Shown here: positions 1 to 7,931 of the stretch, one piece after another | Position numbering within the stretch: the first letter of the stretch is position 1 | Layout: every line of letters begins with the position of its first letter | DNA from: Pelosinus propionicus DSM 13327 | GTDB taxonomy: Bacteria > Bacillota > Negativicutes > DSM-13327 | Length of the DNA stretch: 64,000 nucleotides | Direction: 5' to 3' | NCBI RefSeq assembly: GCF_900114615.1 | Contig: NZ_FOTS01000005.1 | Location: forward strand, 99,468 to 163,467 | The notes under the pieces: generated by a model | Databases searched by the model: none | What the model was told of the DNA's origin: nothing | The model's input: only the letters and a program-made list of their open reading frames with translations | Translations under genes and position numbers: made by a program

Positions 1-39
1 CGGCGTTAAGGCAAAGCAGCTTGACGGGGGTGAAATAGA

Positions 40-978
40 TTGGCTTCTTATTCTGCTGAAGTAAGAAATGAATTGGCTCGGATCGTAGAGGAACAAGAGT
101 GCTGCAATATGGCAGAATTGGCCTCTCTGATTCGTATGGGCGGTACCATGTTAATTGGCGGCAATAGTAATCTTGGGATTAATTTTACTACGGAGAATGC
201 TGCTGTAGCACGTAAAGCTCTCACCTTGATTAAAAGTGGCTTTCATTTAAAAACAGAAGTGGTTGTTACTCGTGGTCGTCGTTTAAAGAAGAATAACTCC
301 TATTTGATCAAAGTAGTGCCGTCACCAGTGGTGACGGAATTGTTAGCAGCGTTAGGAATTATGCAGGGTGAAAATTTGAATGTAAGCAGTGATAGTGGTA
401 TTTTACGGAAATCCTGCTGTCGTCGTTCTTATTTACGAGGTGCCTTTTTAGGTGGTGGGTCAGTAAATAAGCCGGAAGGGGATTATCATCTGGAATTGGT
501 TACAGGCAATTTAGATTTTGCAAAAGCCCTCGTACGCTTGATGAAGTTTTTTTCATTGCCTGTTGGAATGACTGAACGCAAAAATGATCATATTGTGTAC
601 TTAAAAGATGGAGATGCCATTATTGATTTCTTGCGGCTGATTGGTGCGCATAATGCTCTTTTGACTTTCGAAAATGTTCGTGTAGTAAAAGGCATGCGGA
701 ATCAAGTCAATCGACTGGTAAATTGTGAAACAGCTAACCTGCAGAAAACGGTGAATGCAGCGGTGCGGCAAGTAAAATGCATTGAACTCATTGCCCAGCA
801 AAAAGGGCTTGATAAGCTGCCTCCCTCTCTGCTTGTCGTTGCTAAGTTGCGACTTGCTCATCCGGAAGCTACCTTACAGGAACTGGTAGATGCTATGGAT
901 GGCAGAGTTGGAAAATCGGGAATGAATCACCGACTGCGAAAAATAGAACAGATTGCTATGGAGTTGGAACATGAATAA
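40..978 (+). CDS. whiA: WhiA, sporulation/cell-division regulator
   Basis: WhiA is a DNA-binding protein found across Gram-positive lineages and linked to sporulation in actinomycetes and to cell division in bacilli. The 312-residue length is normal. Residues 1 to about 220 form the LAGLIDADG-like fold, with the typical SYLRGAFLGGGSV stretch near 130. The C-terminal helix-turn-helix has the family signature KSGMNHRLRKIEQIA near 290. The TTG start at 40 follows a GGGGGTGA ribosome-binding site. In Firmicutes whiA usually follows yvcK; an open frame runs in from the left edge and stops at 36-38, but too little is left to identify it. Its 3' end overlaps the next gene by 8 bases, so the two are cotranscribed. 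Confidence 0.95.
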   Translation: MASYSAEVRNELARIVEEQECCNMAELASLIRMGGTMLIGGNSNLGINFTTENAAVARKALTLIKSGFHLKTEVVVTRGRRLKKNNSYLIKVVPSPVVTELLAALGIMQGENLNVSSDSGILRKSCCRRSYLRGAFLGGGSVNKPEGDYHLELVTGNLDFAKALVRLMKFFSLPVGMTERKNDHIVYLKDGDAIIDFLRLIGAHNALLTFENVRVVKGMRNQVNRLVNCETANLQKTVNAAVRQVKCIELIAQQKGLDKLPPSLLVVAKLRLAHPEATLQELVDAMDGRVGKSGMNHRLRKIEQIAMELEHE

Positions 979-1723
979 ATTTTTGGCATGTGGTATCCTT
1001 TTTATGGTAGCGATTTTAGGCTGGCTATTTTGGCCCACGAATGCTGTACCGATCTTAGCTTACCATCAGGTAGGTGAAGTAGATGAGGAGATTTACAGTG
1101 TGACAGCCAGTCAGTTTGAAGAACAAATGAAGTATCTAAAGGAAAATGGATACCATGCTATTTCTCTAGAAGACTTATTTAATTCTTATACTGGAAAGAC
1201 AGCCTTACCTGAAAAACCTATTGTAATTACCTTTGATGATGGGTATGAAGATAATTATCTAACCGCACTGCCGATTATGGAGCAGTACGGCATGTCGGCA
1301 ACGGTCTTTGTTGTACCAAGCTTAATCGGCACAACAGATTACTTATCCTGGCAGCAGGTAGCCGATATGCAGAAAAGGCACACGGAAATAGGCTCCCACA
1401 CGATGTCTCATGTGGGAATGAATGAAATTAATGCTACAGAGCAGCGGCGGGAAGCAGCGGAATCAAAAGCGGCTTTAGAAAGGCAAATTCGTACGTCCAT
1501 TCAGTTTTTTGCCTATCCTTATGGGCAATTTTCAGCAGGTGCTCAGCAAATCTTAAAAGAAACCGGATATCGAGGTGCTTGCACTGGTCTAGCTGGATTA
1601 AACAATGAAAATACCGATCCCTATGCATTAAAGCGCATTAATGTGCCTCAGCCCAAATATGGTTTGTGGGAATTTCGCTTACGTCTCTTTCGAGCCCATA
1701 TATACAGTAAATTAGGATTATAA
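971..1723 (+). CDS. Polysaccharide deacetylase, membrane-anchored (NodB domain)
   Basis: This is a carbohydrate esterase family 4 protein that should remove acetyl groups from peptidoglycan or another envelope glycan outside the membrane. Residues 5-22 form an N-terminal membrane anchor or uncleaved signal. The NodB motifs are visible: TFDDGYED with Asp89-Asp90, the metal-binding SHTMSH with His143 and His147, and the YPYG motif near 185. I chose ATG 971 rather than an upstream TTG at 953, because GGAG at 960-963 precedes it and the hydrophobic anchor then starts at the N-terminus. It overlaps whiA by 8 bases and is followed by a clear terminator. The exact substrate is not visible. Confidence 0.88.
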   Translation: MNKFLACGILFMVAILGWLFWPTNAVPILAYHQVGEVDEEIYSVTASQFEEQMKYLKENGYHAISLEDLFNSYTGKTALPEKPIVITFDDGYEDNYLTALPIMEQYGMSATVFVVPSLIGTTDYLSWQQVADMQKRHTEIGSHTMSHVGMNEINATEQRREAAESKAALERQIRTSIQFFAYPYGQFSAGAQQILKETGYRGACTGLAGLNNENTDPYALKRINVPQPKYGLWEFRLRLFRAHIYSKLGL

Positions 1724-1767
1724 AATAAGTCAGATCCATAATTATTATGGGCCTGACTTATTTTTTT
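1723..1767 (+). terminator. Intrinsic terminator after the deacetylase
   Basis: An 11-base arm AAATAAGTCAG pairs with CTGACTTATTT, with additional CC/GG pairing inside. A run of seven T follows. It closes the whiA-deacetylase unit. Confidence 0.85.
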
Positions 1768-1820
1768 AACCAATTTTGCCAATACTATATTGATAAATTG
1801 AAGATAAGTGGGAGGGCATA

Positions 1821-2786
1821 ATGAACGAACAGGATGTTATCGTCCAGCGAGCAGCATATAAAAAAAGAGTTTTTCAGATACTTCATATTGTTACGTCTAT
1901 GAAGATTACTATGGCATTGCTCATGCTATTGGCTGGGGCAGCAATGATAGGGACTGTCATTTCACCTCAGAGATATGATATCTATCATAGTATGGGCTTT
2001 CGCTTATTGCTAACTTTGATTTGTGGCAGTACTTTTATTTGCAGCATGAAGCAGCTTGCTGCTTTGCGCCATTCAAACAAATGGCGTCATTTGGCTCCTT
2101 GGGGGACATTTTCAGTGCACATGGCAGTTGTATTGATTCTTTTAGGAGCTTTATATGGGAATATCTACGGAGTTAGCGAAGAGATCAATCTTGCTGTTGG
2201 GAAGAATTATGAAATTAATCAGAAAAAATACAAGGGAATTGGTGAGCCTTTTGCATTACACTTGGAGAATTTTGAAACCCAATATTACTCTGATGGAACC
2301 GTTTCCGACTGGATCAGTCACATTCGTATTGAACAGTATGGGCAAAATCGATTGATACAAGAGGTGAAAGTAAATCATCCTTTGATCTATCACGGGATTA
2401 GTATTTATCAATCTTCTTTTGGCATGGCAATACAAACCCAGTACTTAGATGCTGCAGGCAAGGTCCTGCAGGAAGCTAGCCTAGGAGAGGGACAAGGGAT
2501 GGTGCTTGAGGGAGATATGATGATTCTGCCAGTGCGGTATGTCGGGGGATTGAATCCTCAAATTATGTATATTGTCTATAAAGGCGAGCGAGAATATGAT
2601 TGGGGAGCTGCATCGTTAGGCAGCAGCAGATTCATCGGCCCGCAAATGGGAATAGTGAAATTTATAGAGGCACAGCCTTTTTCGGGGTTGCTCATTAAAC
2701 AGGACCCTGGAATACCCCTGGTGTGGTTTGGGTTTCTTTTACTTGCTTTTGGCTTTTTTGTCAGTCTTTATAAAAAACAATTTTAG
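1821..2786 (+). CDS. resB: ResB/Ccs1 cytochrome c assembly protein
   Basis: ResB (Ccs1) works with CcsA/ResC in system II cytochrome c maturation, carrying haem across the membrane and ligating it to apocytochromes on the outer face. The 321-residue protein has hydrophobic segments near 29-49, 62-80 and 92-115, a long extracytoplasmic region, and a final helix near 293-313, the usual ResB topology. The ATG follows GGGAGGGC. The next gene begins 30 bases downstream and encodes its partner; two multihaem cytochromes follow. The set is likely one operon serving NrfH and NrfA. The protein is shorter than Bacillus ResB, as is common in anaerobes. Confidence 0.9.
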   Translation: MNEQDVIVQRAAYKKRVFQILHIVTSMKITMALLMLLAGAAMIGTVISPQRYDIYHSMGFRLLLTLICGSTFICSMKQLAALRHSNKWRHLAPWGTFSVHMAVVLILLGALYGNIYGVSEEINLAVGKNYEINQKKYKGIGEPFALHLENFETQYYSDGTVSDWISHIRIEQYGQNRLIQEVKVNHPLIYHGISIYQSSFGMAIQTQYLDAAGKVLQEASLGEGQGMVLEGDMMILPVRYVGGLNPQIMYIVYKGEREYDWGAASLGSSRFIGPQMGIVKFIEAQPFSGLLIKQDPGIPLVWFGFLLLAFGFFVSLYKKQF

Positions 2787-2816
2787 TCAGTAATCAAAAA
2801 GGATAGGTGGAATTTT

Positions 2817-3644
2817 GTGGGTGCTTTGGAAAAGGAGTTTTTTAATTCTGCATTTGTTAGTTATTTTTTAGCAAGCTGTTTTAATATTGGACATCTCATT
2901 TGGCTGAAGGAAAGGCTTGGACGCTGGGCGATTGCTTTGACGGTGATCGGTTTTGTAGTAAATACGTTAGCGCTAACTTCCCGTACCCTTCAGGCTGGGC
3001 GTATTCCTTTTGCTAACATGTATGAATTTGGTATGGCCTTTGTCTGGGGATTGATTTTTTTCTATTTGTATATTGCGTGTCGTTACAAGAATTACTCTTT
3101 AGGTGCCTTTGTATTGCCAGTAGCCTTTGTTTTGACAGGTATATTCTCTAGCTTTTATCAAGAGGTTCGTCCCCTCATGCCTGCTTTAAAAAGTAATTGG
3201 TTGCTGATTCATGTTATCACAGCGGTTATCGCTTATGGAGCACTGGCGATTTCTTTCGCGTTGGCAATCATGTATTTGTGGCGGCAGCGTATGGAAGAAG
3301 CGGGTGGACAAGAAACAATAATAAGCCTGCTGCCATCTTTAGCTATATTGGACACCTTAGTGAATCGGTGTATTCACTTTGCTGTTCCGTTTCTAACCCT
3401 GCTTATAGTAACAGGAGCCGTTTGGGCAGAGTATGCTTGGGGATCCTACTGGCGATGGGATCCCAAAGAAACATGGTCACTGATTACGTGGTTAATTTAT
3501 GCGATGTATCTTCATGGTCGTGTGGCTTTAGGCTGGCGGGGGAAAAGGGCAATGAATTGGGCAGTAATTGGTTTCATTACGGTACTCTTCACTTTTATCG
3601 GAGTGAATGTATTATTGCCTGGTTTACATAGCTATGCATTGTAA
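2817..3644 (+). CDS. ccsA: CcsA/ResC haem lyase (cytochrome c-type biogenesis)
   Basis: This is the partner of ResB in system II cytochrome c maturation. The family's tryptophan-rich WWD motif is at residues 203-220 (WAEYAWGSYWRWDPKETW) between membrane helices. His131, His187 and His271 sit where the family carries its haem-ligating histidines. About eight hydrophobic helices span 275 residues. The start is GTG 2817 after AGGTGG. It lies between resB and nrfH, which supports a dedicated haem-attachment role for the nitrite reductase. Confidence 0.93.
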   Translation: MGALEKEFFNSAFVSYFLASCFNIGHLIWLKERLGRWAIALTVIGFVVNTLALTSRTLQAGRIPFANMYEFGMAFVWGLIFFYLYIACRYKNYSLGAFVLPVAFVLTGIFSSFYQEVRPLMPALKSNWLLIHVITAVIAYGALAISFALAIMYLWRQRMEEAGGQETIISLLPSLAILDTLVNRCIHFAVPFLTLLIVTGAVWAEYAWGSYWRWDPKETWSLITWLIYAMYLHGRVALGWRGKRAMNWAVIGFITVLFTFIGVNVLLPGLHSYAL

Positions 3645-3668
3645 CTTGACTAGGAAGGAGTGGGGTGG

Positions 3669-4142
3669 TTGGATTTCGGAAAATTCTTTGAGCGCAGTTC
3701 ACTTAAATTAATTTTGCTAGGGATTGTAGTTGCAGTGGTGGGAATGGCACTGTCCGGTGCTGGATTTGTATATTCTAGCGGTCCAGGTTTCTGTGGCAGC
3801 TGCCACTCTATGAATTATGTATATTATACGTGGCAGGCATCAAATCATAAAACTGTAACTTGCAGTGACTGCCATGTTCCTCATGATAATATTTTTTCTA
3901 TGATGTACGTAAAGGGAGAAAACGGAATGCGGGATGTATATCATGAATTTCTGCGTGATTATCCTGATACCTTATATTTTACGCCGAAAGGTAAAAGGAT
4001 TACGGAGGGAAATTGTCTTCGCTGTCATTATTCTACTGTGGAAAATACAGCCATGGCAGCAGGTGGGCAAAGCTGCATAAAATGTCATCGTGGTATCGTT
4101 CATGGTCAAAATAGGAGTCCAGGAGGGGTTAGCGTTGAATAG
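3669..4142 (+). CDS. nrfH: NrfH, tetrahaem quinol dehydrogenase subunit of nitrite reductase
   Basis: NrfH is the membrane-bound NapC/NirT-family cytochrome that passes electrons from the quinol pool to NrfA. The called protein has 157 residues, an N-terminal helix near 13-33, and four CxxCH motifs starting at Cys42, Cys65, Cys116 and Cys136. The first, CGSCHSM, carries the Met two residues after His that is characteristic of NrfH haem 1. The longest frame starts at GTG 3660, but that codon overlaps the GGAAGGAG ribosome-binding site at 3653-3660. TTG 3669 has an 8-base spacing and is preferred. The 3' end overlaps nrfA by 8 bases. Confidence 0.93.
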   Translation: MDFGKFFERSSLKLILLGIVVAVVGMALSGAGFVYSSGPGFCGSCHSMNYVYYTWQASNHKTVTCSDCHVPHDNIFSMMYVKGENGMRDVYHEFLRDYPDTLYFTPKGKRITEGNCLRCHYSTVENTAMAAGGQSCIKCHRGIVHGQNRSPGGVSVE

Positions 4143-5415
4143 GGCGCAGAAATTTTTAGCCGTATTTTTAGGGATGATGGTCGTCTTCTTTGGTGGTATT
4201 GTAGTCCGTGTATGGGCAGTAAAGCCCCCTTCAGCTATGAAACTATCACCGTTAGCTGTTGGCGAATATGATCCGGCTGTTTGGGGGAAAGCATATCCTT
4301 TGGAGTATGCCAGCTACCAAAAAAATTTAGAGATGGCCGCCTCGCCAACGGGGTATGGAGGAAGCGCAAAAGTACAGAAAGCAGAAATGCAGCCTGAAAT
4401 TTACACTAATTTTAAGGGTAATCCCTTTAGTAAGGATTATACAGAAGATAGAGGACATTTGTATGCCATTGAAGATCTTAAGGAATCCAAACGTATTGGT
4501 CCTACGAGTAAAGGTGCCTGTATTACCTGTAAAACTCCTTATGTGGAGCAGTTTTATAAGGAATCTGGATGGGGGTTTGCCAATCAGCCATTAACTGAGC
4601 TGCTTGATCAATCCAAGCACCCTGTCAGCTGTGCCAACTGTCATGATCCAGAGACTATGAAGCTGAGAGTTATTAATCCTGCCTTTATTGAAGCAATGGG
4701 ACGGCAAGGCATTGATGTAAATAAGGCAAGCCGGGAAGAAATGCGCAGTTATGTATGCGGACAATGTCATTCGGAATATTATTTTGAACCAGGAACATCG
4801 CGAGTCGTGTTTCCTTGGGATCAAGGAACTACACCTCAGCAAATGTATCAATATTATGCTACGAAGCCTAATGGATTTCAGCAGGATTTTATACACCCAG
4901 ATTCGAAAACACCTATATTAAAAGCTCAGCATGCTGATTTCGAAGAATGGCAAAACGGTGTCCATGCTAAATTCGGCGTATCTTGTGCCGACTGTCATAT
5001 GCCTTACATTCGTGAGAATGGACAAAAATATAGCTCTCATTGGATGACAAGCCCTTTGAAAAATTTGGATGTATCTTGTATGCCTTGTCATCGAGATGGT
5101 ACAGATCAATTGTATAATCAAGTAAAGGCGACACAGGATAATGTTTGGCAGCTGCAGCATACTGCTGGATTGAATGTGGCTAAAGCCCATGAGATTATTG
5201 CTAAAGCTGGAAATATTCCGAATGCGAATCAAGAACAACTAACAAATGCACGGGAGCTATTGCGGCAAGCACAGTGGTACTGGGATTATGTAGCGGCGTC
5301 CAACAGCATGGGTTTTCACAACTCTGTACAAGAACTACATACTCTTGGGCAGTCTATTGACTTATCTCATCGGGCAATCGACGCTGCAAATCAAGCGGTA
5401 GGTAATCAACTGTAA
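4135..5415 (+). CDS. nrfA: NrfA, ammonia-forming cytochrome c nitrite reductase
   Basis: NrfA reduces nitrite to ammonium with six electrons on the outer face of the cytoplasmic membrane. Five haem sites are visible: the catalytic CITCK (Cys129-Lys133) with lysine as haem ligand, then CxxCH at Cys166, Cys208, Cys284 and Cys315. An N-terminal hydrophobic segment at 6-26 is a signal or anchor. An upstream ATG at 4090 gives a longer frame, but TTG 4135 lies just behind AGGAGGGG and makes the signal N-terminal. Length (426 residues) is near the family norm. It overlaps nrfH, so the NrfHA complex is translationally coupled. Confidence 0.95.
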   Translation: MNRAQKFLAVFLGMMVVFFGGIVVRVWAVKPPSAMKLSPLAVGEYDPAVWGKAYPLEYASYQKNLEMAASPTGYGGSAKVQKAEMQPEIYTNFKGNPFSKDYTEDRGHLYAIEDLKESKRIGPTSKGACITCKTPYVEQFYKESGWGFANQPLTELLDQSKHPVSCANCHDPETMKLRVINPAFIEAMGRQGIDVNKASREEMRSYVCGQCHSEYYFEPGTSRVVFPWDQGTTPQQMYQYYATKPNGFQQDFIHPDSKTPILKAQHADFEEWQNGVHAKFGVSCADCHMPYIRENGQKYSSHWMTSPLKNLDVSCMPCHRDGTDQLYNQVKATQDNVWQLQHTAGLNVAKAHEIIAKAGNIPNANQEQLTNARELLRQAQWYWDYVAASNSMGFHNSVQELHTLGQSIDLSHRAIDAANQAVGNQL

Positions 5416-5483
5416 AATGTACAATTTGGCATGTCAGATGATAAAATGTTACAGCAACTGACATAATGGTATTATTTTGTCAT

Positions 5484-5512
5484 TTTACATAAGATTAAGG
5501 TATTGGTATAAT
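5484..5512 (+). promoter_or_regulatory. Sigma-A-type promoter
   Basis: TTTACA at 5484-5489 and a perfect TATAAT at 5507-5512 are separated by 17 bases. They lie 30 bases upstream of the TTG start of the secreted-protein gene. Confidence 0.7.
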
Positions 5513-5542
5513 GATGCTATGTCTTAACAAGGGGGTAGCATA

Positions 5543-6622
5543 TTGTATTGGATTAAGTTTGGCATAGTGCCGCTGATTATGTTTGTGATGTTACATAGTA
5601 CAGCATTGGCAGTCGATACCTATTCGACTGTTAAATTAAATGGTTTGGCCTTATCAGAATGGCCCGTTACCGTATCATCTTCCAGTGGGAAATTATTACT
5701 ATCTGATAGCCCTGAAATGGTGACTGATGATGGAATTATGTATCAAGATACAGTAAGTGGTGACATTCGTCTGTTCTTTCATCATGTAAATGCAACGAAG
5801 GAAGACAAAAAAATTGTAGTGCTGCTAGAAAATGCTGGGGAAAAGACAGCTCATATCACGGTAACTAAAAATGGATTAGGTGGTCCAAGCCTTGATTATT
5901 TGCAAGTCGGCAAAGAGGTACAGCAAAAATATTTAGAAGGCGGTAATTTGTATCTTGTAGAGGTTCCCTGCAAAGAATCAAGAAGTTTGATTTCTTCTTT
6001 GGATCACAGCATTGTAAAAACGAATATGCTGGTGAACGGCATGTATGACTTAACAATTGATCATCCGGTTACCATTAAGGTTATGATGATGCCTTTAGAT
6101 GCTGATGTTAAAGAATTTGCAGCAAAAGCAAAAGTATTGGCTGCTGACCCTGGTGAACATCGTTTGCGAGGAACATTTGAAGGCAAAGATCGATTGATCG
6201 TTGGAAAACAAACTTACGATAGCAAGAAAGATGGAACTGTTGCACTCACTCTGGCAGATAATTATCTCGACCAATATGTCAGAGGCGTTGATGCTACAGA
6301 CGGTACACCAACATTGAATTATGGAAATTATGGTGTTGTATATAAAATATACCTGCCTTCCACTTCTGGTGATAAAATTTCCTACTACCTGAATCCTCGT
6401 GGAGGAGAATATGCAGGTTGGCTAGGCTTAGAATATCGTCATCAGGATGTACATACGATTCCAACCCCTGCCGATGTGATGTCTTTTGGCTCTCACAAAA
6501 TCAGTGAAAGTGCTTATCTTGGCACCTATGAAAGCGGCAAATCCATTTGGATGACATTCAGCCCTCCAGGAGCTTCCAACTTGCCTATTAAATTAATACT
6601 TACTCCTGAAAAAGTTAAATAA
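5543..6622 (+). CDS. Secreted protein of unknown function
   Basis: I do not recognise a specific family. The protein has 359 residues. Residues 1-23 look like a cleavable signal peptide ending in ALA-VD. The rest is soluble, rich in beta-type sequence, and contains no cysteine cluster or haem motif. It carries a single Cys near 142. The TTG start follows GGGGGT. The gene has its own consensus promoter and a strong terminator, so it is a single-gene unit. It should be exported to the envelope or periplasm. The stretch before the promoter contains a loose TGTCAG/CTGACA inverted repeat but no T-run. Confidence 0.7.
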   Translation: MYWIKFGIVPLIMFVMLHSTALAVDTYSTVKLNGLALSEWPVTVSSSSGKLLLSDSPEMVTDDGIMYQDTVSGDIRLFFHHVNATKEDKKIVVLLENAGEKTAHITVTKNGLGGPSLDYLQVGKEVQQKYLEGGNLYLVEVPCKESRSLISSLDHSIVKTNMLVNGMYDLTIDHPVTIKVMMMPLDADVKEFAAKAKVLAADPGEHRLRGTFEGKDRLIVGKQTYDSKKDGTVALTLADNYLDQYVRGVDATDGTPTLNYGNYGVVYKIYLPSTSGDKISYYLNPRGGEYAGWLGLEYRHQDVHTIPTPADVMSFGSHKISESAYLGTYESGKSIWMTFSPPGASNLPIKLILTPEKVK

Positions 6623-6629
6623 TGATGAA

Positions 6630-6680
6630 CCCCTCGAAGAATTGCTGAATACTAAGCGGATTCTTCGAGGGGATTTTTTT
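6630..6680 (+). terminator. Intrinsic terminator after the secreted protein
   Basis: CCCCTCGAAGAAT at 6630-6642 pairs perfectly with ATTCTTCGAGGGG at 6660-6672. A run of seven T follows. Confidence 0.9.
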
Positions 6681-6713
6681 AAAAGGGACATAGTGAATTT
6701 AATTAGGATAAAA

Positions 6714-6741
6714 GCCATCCAGCTTGGATGGTCTTTTTTTT
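6714..6741. terminator. Second hairpin, terminator between convergent genes
   Basis: CCATCC at 6715-6720 pairs with GGATGG at 6726-6731 around a 5-base loop. A long T-run follows on the plus strand, with a weaker one (TTTTAT) on the minus strand. It lies just past the SASP stop and may end both transcripts. Confidence 0.7.
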
Positions 6742-6751
6742 GATTAACTTA

Positions 6752-6997
6752 TTATTTATGGTTGTTTGCTTCAGCAGCCTCTGTGGCTGCATTTTCTGCC
6801 ATTTGTTCTTCAGCCATTTCAATCATCATTTTAACTTTTTGTCCACCGATTCGACCACCAATTTTGCCAACTTGGCTAGTTGTTAATTCTTCATTGTGAC
6901 CTTGATCTAGTGGTATGCCCAGTTCCTTTGCTACTTCATGTTTATCAGGAAGTGCTTCATTCAATTCCTGCATGGTATCAATTTTACCTTTGACCAT
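6752..6997 (-). CDS. Alpha/beta-type small acid-soluble spore protein
   Basis: SASPs coat DNA in the spore core and protect it. The protein is short (81 residues from ATG 6997) and carries family features: the KHEVAKELGIPL helix, LTTSQVGKIGGRIGG at the conserved germination-protease and DNA-contact region, and the closing MIEMAEEQ helix. A GTG three codons upstream (7006) lies only one base after the GGAG, while ATG 6997 has a 10-base spacing and is preferred. The Asn-Glu-Glu loop and a Lys in place of the usual Met-Val make it somewhat divergent. It implies an endospore-forming host. Confidence 0.85.
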   Translation of the reverse strand: MVKGKIDTMQELNEALPDKHEVAKELGIPLDQGHNEELTTSQVGKIGGRIGGQKVKMMIEMAEEQMAENAATEAAEANNHK

Positions 6998-7141
6998 AGT
7001 ATTCACGCTCCAGTTTGTAGATAGTTATTGGGAATAAAGGCTATTTAGTTCTGAATGATCTATTAATGATAGTATATCTATTCATTGCTTCAGCAATACG
7101 TTAGTTTGATTCATCGGTCATTATTTTTCATTGTGATGCTG

Positions 7142-7819
7142 CTAATAATAGTTATAAATACCTTTTGCAATTGCTTCTGCCAATTTGCGTTGATGTTCCG
7201 GTGATTGTAAGAGAGAACGTTCTTCTATATTCGTGATATAACCAAGTTCAATCAAGGCCGCAGGTATTTTGTTCCGGCGCAGCACGAAGTAGTTGCCCGG
7301 ATTCGCAGTTGAAGCGGATTTTATTACTTTACTAAGTTCATTTTGTATCGTATTTGCTAATGATTTACTGGGCTCTGATTTAGCGTAATAAAACACCTCT
7401 GGACCTTGTCTTTTGGTATTAGAAGCAGCATTTGCGTGAAGACTAATAAATAAATCTGCGTCCGATTCTTCGACCATTTCTACGCGAGCAGCTAAGTCGC
7501 GATGGTAGCGTCCTTTAACTTTCTCGTTGTCGCATTCTGGGCTAAGCTCAATGTCTGCTTGACGAGAGAGAATTACTTTTGCTCCATACTGATGAAGAAC
7601 ATTTTTTAGTTCTAGGGCGATTGCTAAATTAATGTCTTTTTCAAGAACTCCTGATCGATTTGCACCAGTATCAATACCGCCGTGGCCGGCATCCACAACA
7701 ATGATTTTACCCGCCAGTTTATGAGTCATATCATCGTGAGCATAGAGTGTGCCGATTATCAGCAGCATAAATAAGAAACATAAGATACATTGTCTTTTGG
7801 CAATATATATACTTTTCAC
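7142..7819 (-). CDS. N-acetylmuramoyl-L-alanine amidase, CwlD-like
   Basis: This Amidase_3 zinc enzyme cleaves the bond between muramic acid and L-alanine in peptidoglycan. Zinc ligands and the catalytic Glu are visible at His46 (DAGHGG), Glu60, His128 (SLHAN) and Glu191 (IELGYITN). A signal or anchor covers residues 10-27. The size of 225 residues and the lack of wall-binding repeats resemble CwlD, which starts muramic-lactam formation in the spore cortex. The neighbouring SASP gene supports that role. The GTG start at 7819 lies 7 bases after AGAGGTGG. Amidases with other roles cannot be excluded. Confidence 0.88.
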   Translation of the reverse strand: MKSIYIAKRQCILCFLFMLLIIGTLYAHDDMTHKLAGKIIVVDAGHGGIDTGANRSGVLEKDINLAIALELKNVLHQYGAKVILSRQADIELSPECDNEKVKGRYHRDLAARVEMVEESDADLFISLHANAASNTKRQGPEVFYYAKSEPSKSLANTIQNELSKVIKSASTANPGNYFVLRRNKIPAALIELGYITNIEERSLLQSPEHQRKLAEAIAKGIYNYY

Positions 7820-7931
7820 ATCGCAACCACCTCTTATAGCTACATATATGCAGAAAAAGGTTATATCAGTCGAAGTTGTTATCCTGGATAACTATAGAAT
7901 TTTATCAAAATAAAATGTTGAAAGGATTATT

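Noticed and set aside
1..38. Tail of yvcK before whiA
   Set aside because: Only about 11 codons are visible and a second frame is also open through 62-64, so the upstream gene cannot be identified.
5428..5450. Possible second sigma-54 promoter at TTTGGCATG
   Set aside because: The -12 element reads GA instead of GC at the required spacing, and a good sigma-A promoter lies just downstream.
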